From the NCBI RefSeq assembly GCF_042665545.1, contig NZ_JBHTCM010000009.1:62001-126000 (forward strand): 64,000 nt of DNA. Reading direction: 5' to 3'. The DNA comes from Rhodocista pekingensis. GTDB lineage: Bacteria; Pseudomonadota; Alphaproteobacteria; Azospirillales; Azospirillaceae. The translations under genes and the position numbers were made by a program. Under the pieces are notes generated by a model. It did no database searches and was not told the DNA's origin. It was given only the letters and a program-made list of their open reading frames with translations. This document shows, piece by piece, positions 33,696 to 39,786 of the stretch. Every line of letters starts with the position of its first letter. The stretch's first letter is position 1.

Positions 33696-34034
33696 ATGAA
33701 GAACTACGTTCAACCCGGCAACACAATCACCCTGACCGCCCCCTATGCCGTGATCTCGGGAGAGGGGATGCTGGTTGGCAGCTTGTTCGGCATTGCCATC
33801 ACCAGTGCGGCCATGGGCGAACCGGTCGAAGCGGTGCTTGTCGGAATCTTCGACCTGAAAAAGACGCCGTCGCAGGCCTGGAGCGTCGGTGACAAGCTTT
33901 ATTGGGACAATGCAGCACGGGAGGTCACCGAGACCGCCACCGGCAACAGCCTGATCGGCGCCGCCATCGCCACCGTCGGCAACGGGGCCGGTGAGACCGT
34001 TGGCCGGGTCCGGCTGAATGGCACTGCCGTTTGA
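33696..34034 (+). CDS. DUF2190 capsid decoration protein
   Basis: The 112-aa protein has the DUF2190 pattern: PGNTITLTAPYAVISGEGML, VGSLFGIAITSAAMGEPVEA, SVGDKLYWDNAAREVT and GAAIATVGNGAGETVGRVRL. These all-beta proteins stud the outer capsid and stabilise it. AAGGAAG precedes the start. The next two genes carry related beta domains. Confidence 0.85.
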   Translation: MKNYVQPGNTITLTAPYAVISGEGMLVGSLFGIAITSAAMGEPVEAVLVGIFDLKKTPSQAWSVGDKLYWDNAAREVTETATGNSLIGAAIATVGNGAGETVGRVRLNGTAV

Positions 34035-34046
34035 TATCAGCCGGTC

Positions 34047-34847
34047 ATGGCTGATCCGTTCCAGGCCGCACTTGCTCCGGTCTTTGCCATCCTGGGCACG
34101 CCGGCCACCTATATCGGGATCGGCGGTTCCACGGTTCTGCTGCGCGTCATTGCCCGCCGCAATGATCTTGTCACCGGCTTTGGTGGTGGCGATCTGGTCT
34201 CCGATGGGGCCGTGTTCGAGCTGCGCGCCGCGGACCTGACCGCCGCCGGTATCCGCCCCTGGGCTGGCGACCGGCTGCTGGTCGGGGACGACCTGTTCGA
34301 AGTCCAGGGCGCCCCGGTGCGCCGCGACCCCGCGCGGATGGTCTGGACCCTGGAGACGGTGCAGATCCCGGCACCGACCAGCTACCCGCAATTCGATCCG
34401 CCGACAATATCCGGCGGGGCGGTGGAAACGGTGCTCGGCCCCAACGCCCCGCCCGGCGTGTGGACCGGCACCTATGTGACCGCCGCCCAGGTGGCGCTGG
34501 CGGTGGGGCAGATCGTCCATGTCAACGCTGCCGGTCGGCTGGTGCCCTGCTGCGCCGATGCCGCTGCCACCGCCGATCCTGCGGGGGTGGTGCTGATCGG
34601 CGCACCAGCGGGGGAGCCTGCCCGTTGGGCCACCGAACGGCCGGTGGAGCGCGCCGACTGGTCTGCCCTGCTGGAGAGCGGGGCGCCCGCCCTGGTGCCC
34701 GGCACCGACTATTTCCTCTCCGCCCGGATCGCGGGCGGCCTGACCGATATGCCGCCATCCGCGCCCGGATGGTGGGTGGTTCCCGTCGGCTTTGCCGTGG
34801 CGCCGACGGTGCTGCATGTCCAGCCCGGCACCCCCATCCAGCTTTGA
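34047..34847 (+). CDS. Head-tail connector with fused decoration-like domain
   Basis: The 266-aa protein appears to have two parts. The first 110 residues (MADPFQAALAPVFAILGTPA, ADLTAAGIRPWAGDRLLVGD, RMVWTLETVQ) look like a small head-tail joining protein. The remainder (TAAQVALAVGQIVHVNAAGR, LVPGTDYFLSARIAGGLTDM, VPVGFAVAPTVLHVQPG) resembles the beta decoration domain of the next gene. The fusion is read by eye. Confidence 0.7.
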   Translation: MADPFQAALAPVFAILGTPATYIGIGGSTVLLRVIARRNDLVTGFGGGDLVSDGAVFELRAADLTAAGIRPWAGDRLLVGDDLFEVQGAPVRRDPARMVWTLETVQIPAPTSYPQFDPPTISGGAVETVLGPNAPPGVWTGTYVTAAQVALAVGQIVHVNAAGRLVPCCADAAATADPAGVVLIGAPAGEPARWATERPVERADWSALLESGAPALVPGTDYFLSARIAGGLTDMPPSAPGWWVVPVGFAVAPTVLHVQPGTPIQL

Positions 34848-34859
34848 GGATCACGCCCC

Positions 34860-35321
34860 ATGCCGTCCTACCGCCCGCTCGTCCTGATCAATGGCCGCAT
34901 CCAGCAACTGCCGCTCAACGGCACGCTGGATGCCAGGGTGCAGGAGGTCGATGCCATCGAACTCCAGGCCAAGGAGGCCATCACCGCTGCCGGCATGGCC
35001 GTCTACAGCAATGCCGGCTTCCAATGCATGTTGGCCGATGCCGACGATGATACGAAGGCCGAGGTGATCGGTCTGGCCCTGACCAGCGCCGCGCTCGACG
35101 CCTATGTCACTGTGCTGACCGATGGCGTCATCGAGGTGACCGACTGGACCGATGCCGCCGGCAGCGCCACCCTGACGCCGGGCACCACCTATTATCTGAG
35201 CGGCACCGCCGGCGTGCTGACCGCCACGCCGCCCACCACCGGCAATGTCGTCTATATCGGTCGGGCACTGACGCCGACGCGGCTGGAAATCAGCCTGGAA
35301 CGGCCGGTGAAGCTGGCGTAA
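34860..35321 (+). CDS. Decoration/structural beta protein
   Basis: The 153-aa protein starts RPLVLINGRIQQLPLNGTLD and contains AITAAGMAVYSNAGFQCMLA, then LTPGTTYYLSGTAGVLTATP and GRALTPTRLEISLERP. The alternating hydrophobic pattern indicates beta structure, and the last block aligns with the end of the preceding protein. Likely a virion surface or fibre-base protein; exact role unknown. Confidence 0.7.
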   Translation: MPSYRPLVLINGRIQQLPLNGTLDARVQEVDAIELQAKEAITAAGMAVYSNAGFQCMLADADDDTKAEVIGLALTSAALDAYVTVLTDGVIEVTDWTDAAGSATLTPGTTYYLSGTAGVLTATPPTTGNVVYIGRALTPTRLEISLERPVKLA

Positions 35322-35327
35322 CCGTCC

Positions 35328-35978
35328 ATGCGCCTTGCCGCTGCGATCGAAGGCCGTCTTGCTGAGATGCTGGCGGCCGACCTCGCAGCGGCGGAGCGCG
35401 CCGTCACCGCCGGGTTGCGGGAGGCCAGCGGCGGGTTGAAGACCGAACTGCGCGGCCAGATCACCGGGGCCGGTCTCGGCCAGCGGCTGGCCAGAACCTG
35501 GCGCAGTGAAATCTATCCCAAGGGCGGTCGCAGCATCCGCGCCGCCGGTTTGGTCTGGAGCAAAGCCCCCGACATTGTCGGGCTTTACGAGGAGGGCGCG
35601 GTGATCCGCTCCCGCCATGGCCTGTTCCTGGCCATCCCAACCCAGGCCGCCGGTCGCTATGGCGATGGCGGCCAGAAGATCACGCCGGGCGGCTGGGAAC
35701 GGCGCACCGGCCTGATCCTGCGGCTGATCTATCGCCGCCGCGGCCCGTCCTTGCTGGTGGCAGACAATGCCCGCATCAGCAAACGCGGGCTGGCGACAGC
35801 CAACCGGGGGCGGCGGGGTGATGCCGGTTTCACCCGGCTGGCCGGGCGCACCACGGTGCCGGTCTTCATCCTGGTGCCGCAGGTGCGTGTGAAAAAGCGT
35901 CTGGACGTGGCTGGGGCTGCCCGAGCCTGGCAGGGCCGGTTGCCCAGTCTGATCCTGCGTCATTGGAAGGAACTCTGA
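35328..35978 (+). CDS. DUF6441 family neck/tail protein
   Basis: The 216-aa protein follows the DUF6441 pattern: GLREASGGLKTELRGQITGA, GLGQRLARTWRSEIYPKG, LYEEGAVIRSRHGLFLAIPT, TPGGWERRTGLILRLIYRR, and VPVFILVPQVRVKKRLDVA. These proteins stand where lambda-like phages have the HK97 gp10 or gpZ-type neck protein and probably complete the head-tail joint. Confidence 0.85.
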   Translation: MRLAAAIEGRLAEMLAADLAAAERAVTAGLREASGGLKTELRGQITGAGLGQRLARTWRSEIYPKGGRSIRAAGLVWSKAPDIVGLYEEGAVIRSRHGLFLAIPTQAAGRYGDGGQKITPGGWERRTGLILRLIYRRRGPSLLVADNARISKRGLATANRGRRGDAGFTRLAGRTTVPVFILVPQVRVKKRLDVAGAARAWQGRLPSLILRHWKEL

Positions 35979-35981
35979 CCC

Positions 35982-36431
35982 ATGCCAAGCATCCGGGAAG
36001 CGGCCTTGTCCGCCCTGCTGGCGCGGCTTGTCGCCGTACCGGACGCCGTGGCGGGGCGGGAGATTGCGGTGCCCGAGCGCATCCCACCCGGCGGCCTGCT
36101 GATCCTGCGCGATGGTGAGCCGGGCGTGCCGGACATAACCCTGTCACCGCTGCTCCACCATTATGACCACACCGCCGAGATCGAGGTATTGGTCCAGGCT
36201 GCCGACCCGCCGCTGGGCCGCTCCGGCCCCGGACGGGCCCGCGCCCTGGACGATCTGTTGCGGGTGCTGGCGGCGTCACTGGCGGCCGACCGCACGCTGG
36301 GCGGCTCGGTCGAATGGCTAACCTGGGGCGCACCGGAAACCGAGGACATTGCTGTTGCCGGCGGGGCCGCCATCAAGGTCGCGCGCGTGCCGGTGACGCT
36401 CACCTACACCACGCCCGATCCGCTGACCTGA
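35982..36431 (+). CDS. Tail terminator candidate
   Basis: The 149-aa protein has the usual terminator layout: an N-terminal helix (IREAALSALLARLVAVPDAV), a strand with the Gly-rich turn PPGGLLILRDGEPGVPDITL, YDHTAEIEVLVQAADPP, and the closing strand AAIKVARVPVTLTYTTPDP. It lies between the neck protein and the tail tube gene, where gpU-type terminators are placed. Assignment is by position and shape. Confidence 0.75.
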   Translation: MPSIREAALSALLARLVAVPDAVAGREIAVPERIPPGGLLILRDGEPGVPDITLSPLLHHYDHTAEIEVLVQAADPPLGRSGPGRARALDDLLRVLAASLAADRTLGGSVEWLTWGAPETEDIAVAGGAAIKVARVPVTLTYTTPDPLT

Positions 36432-36448
36432 TCCCGGAGAACCCGACC

Positions 36449-37384
36449 ATGGCCCGTGCCACCGGTGCCCACGCGCAGTTGCTGGGTGCGTTCGAAGCCG
36501 CCTATGGCACCGCGCCCGGCGGCAATTTCCACATGCTGCCCTTTGTCAGTTGCGACATCGGCAGCCAGCAGCCGCTGGAGGCCTCCGACGTGCTGGGGTT
36601 GGGGCGTGACCCGGCCCCGCCATCGCGTGATGTCATCACCGCGGAGGGCCAGATCACCGTCCCGGTGGACCTGCGCAGCATCGGTTTCTGGTTGAAGGGG
36701 CTGTTCGGGCCGCCGGTCACCACCGGCACCGGCCCTTACAGCCATGTCTACACATCCGGGGCCGATACGCTGCCCAGCCTAGCGCTGGAAGTCGGCCACC
36801 CGCAGGTACCGCGCTATTTCCTGAACCTTGGTTGTCTGGTCAACAGCCTGAACCTGGGTTGGGCGCCATCGGGCAAGGCCAATGCCACCCTGGCCCTGAT
36901 CGCACAGGGGGAGACGGATGCCGCCACCTCGTCCGGCGGCACGCCCACCACACAGGGTTTGCAGCGGTTCCACCAGTTCCAGGGGCGCATCCGCAAAGAC
37001 GGGGCGGCGCTCGGCAACATCACCGCCGCGGAACTCACCTATGCCAACAATCTCGACCCGGTCCGCGTCATCCGCGACGACGGCAAGATCGAAGGCGCCG
37101 ACCTGGGCGTCGCCGCCTGCACCGGCAACCTCGCCGCGCGCTTCGCCGACATGGTGCTGTTGGACGCCGCCACCGACGGCACCGCCATGGCGCTGGAGTT
37201 CGCCTGGGTGATCGATGCCGACCGGTCCCTGACCATCTCCCTGCCATCGGTCTACCTGCCCAAGCCGCGCATCCCGATTTCCGGCCCCGCCGGCATCGAG
37301 GCCCGCTTCGACTGGCAGGCTGCCAAGCCCGACAATGGGGCTTTCGTCACCGTCACCCTGAAGAACGACATTGCCAGCTACTGA
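36449..37384 (+). CDS. Tail tube protein
   Basis: The 311-aa protein has the layout of siphovirus tail tube proteins of the phage_tail_3/TTP type: MLPFVSCDIGSQQPLEASDV, RDVITAEGQITVPVDLRSIG, GPYSHVYTSGADTLPSLALE, RFHQFQGRIRKDGAALGNIT, and GPAGIEARFDWQAAKPDNGA. The start at 36449 follows CGGAGAA; upstream codons lie inside the previous gene. The chaperone gene with its frameshift site follows 14 bp downstream. Confidence 0.85.
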   Translation: MARATGAHAQLLGAFEAAYGTAPGGNFHMLPFVSCDIGSQQPLEASDVLGLGRDPAPPSRDVITAEGQITVPVDLRSIGFWLKGLFGPPVTTGTGPYSHVYTSGADTLPSLALEVGHPQVPRYFLNLGCLVNSLNLGWAPSGKANATLALIAQGETDAATSSGGTPTTQGLQRFHQFQGRIRKDGAALGNITAAELTYANNLDPVRVIRDDGKIEGADLGVAACTGNLAARFADMVLLDAATDGTAMALEFAWVIDADRSLTISLPSVYLPKPRIPISGPAGIEARFDWQAAKPDNGAFVTVTLKNDIASY

Positions 37385-37398
37385 CCGGAGTGCCCACC

Positions 37399-37758
37399 AT
37401 GATCCGCCTCGACTTGGCCCGTGAGCCGTTCTGGCTCGACCTCGGGATAGGAGTGCGTCTGCACCTGCGTCCCTGCACTACGGCGTTGGTGCTGGCCGCC
37501 CGCCAGGCCGTGCGTGATGCGGACATGACCGACGATCCGCCGGACCTCGTACAGGGGAGGCGCACCGCCACCTTCCTGAAGGCGATGGGGCGGCTGGCCA
37601 TCCTTGGCTGGGAAGGGGTGGGCGATGCCGACGGAACCCCGGTCGAGCCGACCCCGACCGGCATCGACGCCCTGCTCGACCTACACCCGGTGGCCGACGC
37701 CTTCAGCCTGCGCTATCTGGGGCCGGTGGCGCTGCTGGAACAGGAAAAAAACGTCTGA
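37399..37758 (+). CDS. Tail assembly chaperone, short (G) form
   Basis: The 119-aa product is in the position of lambda gpG. It contains WLDLGIGVRLHLRPCTTALV and VADAFSLRYLGPVALLEQEK, the latter resembling other small tail chaperones. It ends five codons after Leu-Glu, right behind an in-phase slippery run, so most ribosomes should stop at 37758 and a fraction should continue in the -1 frame to 38108. Tail chaperones bind the tape measure during tail assembly. Confidence 0.8.
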   Translation: MIRLDLAREPFWLDLGIGVRLHLRPCTTALVLAARQAVRDADMTDDPPDLVQGRRTATFLKAMGRLAILGWEGVGDADGTPVEPTPTGIDALLDLHPVADAFSLRYLGPVALLEQEKNV

Positions 37759-38108
37759 AGGCCCGCGCCGGGTGGCACTTCGGCGGCGGGCCACAATACT
37801 GCGCGAACTGTGCGGCTGCCGACCTGCCCTGTGCCGAGGGGCGGCCGGGGCCACATGGGCAGCGTTGCCCCTATGATGAGCACGCCCCGCAGACGGTCGA
37901 GGGTTGGCAGGTCTGGGATCTCGCGCTGGCCTGCGCCGGGCAGCTTCGGATCGCACCGAGCGGGGTGGTGCTCGGCTTCGATCATGCCGCCGTGCTGGAG
38001 ATCGCGACAGCGCTCGAGATGCCAGTTGCAGCCGTGGCCATCCTGTTGCCGGCGATGGAGGCAGCCCTGGTGGACGCGGCGAACGCCGAACGGAAGCAGG
38101 ACGCCTGA
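37399..38108 (+). CDS. Tail assembly chaperone, frameshifted (GT) form
   Basis: Joining 37399-37752 with 37752-38108 gives a 236-aa fusion. The second part starts RLKARAGWHFGGGPQYCANC and contains a cysteine cluster, then GWQVWDLALACAGQLRIAPS and an alanine-rich end, a recognisable downstream partner in this prophage type. It has no ATG, GTG or TTG near its beginning and is open across the slippery site, so translation through the shift is the simplest explanation. This reproduces the G/GT arrangement of lambda-like phages. Confidence 0.75.
37746..37752 (+). promoter_or_regulatory. -1 ribosomal frameshift site A AAA AAC
   Basis: The heptamer fits the X XXY YYZ rule in the correct phase of the chaperone frame (gaA AAA AAC), six bases before its UGA stop. 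A shift of -1 here enters the downstream frame that runs to 38108. Confidence 0.75.
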
Positions 38109-38114
38109 CAAGCG

Positions 38115-38489
38115 TTACGGCTCACCCATCTGATCTTCGGTCGCGGGAAGATGTCGGCTGATATCCATCGATTCGTGCAGCAGGCGCAGGACGTCGATGG
38201 TCCGTTCATCTGTGTTCGGCGTGATGCGGAACAGGATGAAGTGCCGTCCCTTGTTGCCCTTCCGCGCCACATGCAGCGTCAGGAGGCCCGGCCCAATCTC
38301 ATCCCGACGTCTGACCCCGATGATCGTTGGACCCGTAACCAATGCTTCGAGAGCCGCACTCAGGACTCTTGCGTAGGTACTCGCCTGCGGGCGGCCGAAC
38401 CTGTCTGCCGTCCAGCGCAGGATCTTCTGAAAATCCCGCTCTGCCGCTGCCGACAGGCGAACCGTCCAGATCGTGCTGTCGGACGTCAT
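38115..38489 (-). CDS. ParE/RelE-type toxin
   Basis: The 124-aa protein has the ParE/RelE fold: VRLSAAAERDFQKILRWTAD, RFGRPQASTYARVLSAALEA, IIGVRRRDEIGPGLLTLHVA, then HFILFRITPNTDERTIDVLR and LLHESMDISRHLP. ParE members poison gyrase; RelE members cut mRNA, and the sequence fits ParE better. It overlaps the antitoxin gene by 4 bp and ends 7 bp from the end of the phage chaperone frame on the other strand, a moron-type insertion. Confidence 0.9.
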   Translation of the reverse strand: MTSDSTIWTVRLSAAAERDFQKILRWTADRFGRPQASTYARVLSAALEALVTGPTIIGVRRRDEIGPGLLTLHVARKGNKGRHFILFRITPNTDERTIDVLRLLHESMDISRHLPATEDQMGEP

Positions 38490-38788
38490 GACCGGTCCCG
38501 AACACCCGCCTCATCGCCGAGTACGCTTTCGGCCAATCCGGTCAGATGCCTCCCCAGGGCGTCGGCCGAGGTGAAGGACCGGAACCGGCCCTCCTCGATG
38601 TCGGCAATCCCCAAGCGGGCCGCTTCACGCAGGGCGTCCAGCCGGGCGCGATCCTCCGCTTCCCGGTCTTCGACCAGCCGCAGTCCCTCGCGGAGGACTT
38701 CGCTGGCGTTCTGGTAGCGACCGGACAATACGAGCCGTTCGATCAATTCGGCCTGATGGTCGGTGAGAACCACATTGCGGGTCGGCAT
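38486..38788 (-). CDS. ParD-type antitoxin
   Basis: The 100-aa protein is a ribbon-helix-helix antitoxin: RNVVLTDHQAELIERLVLSG, RYQNASEVLREGLRLVEDRE, then an acidic helical tail that should bind the toxin. The start at 38788 gives the normal length; an ATG 33 bases earlier is inside the promoter region. A 19-bp palindrome lies just upstream, fitting autoregulation. The toxin follows with a 4-bp overlap. Confidence 0.9.
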   Translation of the reverse strand: MPTRNVVLTDHQAELIERLVLSGRYQNASEVLREGLRLVEDREAEDRARLDALREAARLGIADIEEGRFRSFTSADALGRHLTGLAESVLGDEAGVRDRS

Positions 38789-38813
38789 GGTCCGCCTCCG
38801 GAATGAACACACT

Positions 38814-38832
38814 ATTGGCATAATATGCCAAT
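38814..38832. promoter_or_regulatory. 19-bp palindromic operator of the ParDE-like pair
   Basis: ATTGGCATA (38814-38822), one A, then TATGCCAAT (38824-38832) form a perfect palindrome 25 bp upstream of the antitoxin start. A ribbon-helix-helix antitoxin would be expected to bind here; the centre contains a TATTAT-like -10 element on the minus strand. Confidence 0.7.
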
Positions 38833-38902
38833 GATCGCCACCCGATCAAGGCCAGCCCACGTCTCCAGGCACCTTCCATGTCAGGACCGTCCCCGAAACG
38901 GG

Positions 38903-39433
38903 TCAGGACGGAAGCTGATCTTTCAACACGGCCTGAATGGTGGCGAGCGACAAGACCAGGGACAGCGGTGTGTCGAGCAGCCGCAACGCCCCGAAAGTTT
39001 CATACCATGCGGCGGCGCGCTCATCCTTGGCATCGATGAGCAGGGCCACACCGCCGACCTGCTGGGAGACGGCGAGGCATCGCCGGCCCGCCGCCAACAG
39101 CAACTGTCTGCCCAGACCACGTCCGGCGAGGTCGCGGTCAACAGCCAAACGACCGAGGCGGAAGACACCGATGTCATAACGCCCAAGTCCCCGGCGTACA
39201 TCGTCCGTGACACGGGCGAACTCGATCGAAGCCGGGCTCACCGTGTAGAATCCAAGGATGCGGGAGGGTGCATCGGCGCTGACGGCGACAAAGCACTTGG
39301 CCCCGCCGCTTTCATGGTTCTGGCGGGCGAAGCGGCGCAGATAGTCGTTCAGCACCGGGGTGCCGCAATCGAAGCCGGCCCGGTCATGATGCCGGGCGAT
39401 CGCCTCCTCATGCCAAATTGGTAAAACCGTCAC
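38903..39433 (-). CDS. GNAT-family toxin, TacT-like
   Basis: The 176-aa N-acetyltransferase resembles TacT/AtaT toxins, which block translation by acetylating aminoacyl-tRNA. The N-terminus has FDCGTPVLNDYLRRFARQNH; the acetyl-CoA loop is RLAVDRDLAGRGLGRQLLLA; the C-terminal part shows ALLIDAKDERAAAWYETFGA. The N-terminal Cys-Gly with the nearby Leu-x-x-Tyr-Leu pattern is typical of the group. It overlaps the DUF1778 antitoxin gene by 4 bp. Confidence 0.9.
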   Translation of the reverse strand: MTVLPIWHEEAIARHHDRAGFDCGTPVLNDYLRRFARQNHESGGAKCFVAVSADAPSRILGFYTVSPASIEFARVTDDVRRGLGRYDIGVFRLGRLAVDRDLAGRGLGRQLLLAAGRRCLAVSQQVGGVALLIDAKDERAAAWYETFGALRLLDTPLSLVLSLATIQAVLKDQLPS

Positions 39434-39708
39434 TTGTCGTTGCGCGCCAGTGCCCGCGCTGCCTCGAGCAGACGGGCGTTGGGCGGCGGCGGATTGTCCA
39501 ACAGGTCAAGAACCCGCAGGCTGTCGCGCTCGCTCAACCGCAACCGCTCGGCACGGTCAATCGCCTCACGGGCGGCCGGAAGGGCGCTGCGCAGGATGAA
39601 ACCGGTCACGTCGGTATGCTCAAGGGCAGCGGCGCGCGCCAGCATCGCCTTTTCCGCCGGGTCCACCCGCAACTCGATCCGCCCTGTTTCAGAGATTGTC
39701 CGTGCCAT
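39430..39708 (-). CDS. DUF1778 antitoxin, TacA-like
   Basis: The 92-aa protein has the DUF1778 ribbon-helix-helix pattern: GRIELRVDPAEKAMLARAAA, LEHTDVTGFILRSALPAARE and the C-terminal toxin-binding stretch RLSERDSLRVLDLLDNPP. The start at 39708 follows a G-rich ribosome site. It precedes the acetyltransferase toxin, and a palindrome lies 29 bp upstream, consistent with self-repression. Confidence 0.9.
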   Translation of the reverse strand: MARTISETGRIELRVDPAEKAMLARAAALEHTDVTGFILRSALPAAREAIDRAERLRLSERDSLRVLDLLDNPPPPNARLLEAARALARNDK

Positions 39709-39736
39709 GATGCGGCCCCCCATGCTGACCCCATAT

Positions 39737-39755
39737 GTACGGAATGAATCCGTAC
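39737..39755. promoter_or_regulatory. Palindromic operator of the TacAT-like pair
   Basis: GTACGGA (39737-39743) and TCCGTAC (39749-39755) form a perfect inverted repeat around five bases in the 78-bp divergent gap between the antitoxin and tape-measure genes. Binding here could control the toxin-antitoxin pair and possibly the tape-measure transcript. Confidence 0.65.
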
Positions 39756-39786
39756 CCGACAAGATCAATTCTGCCTCTGTCCAACC

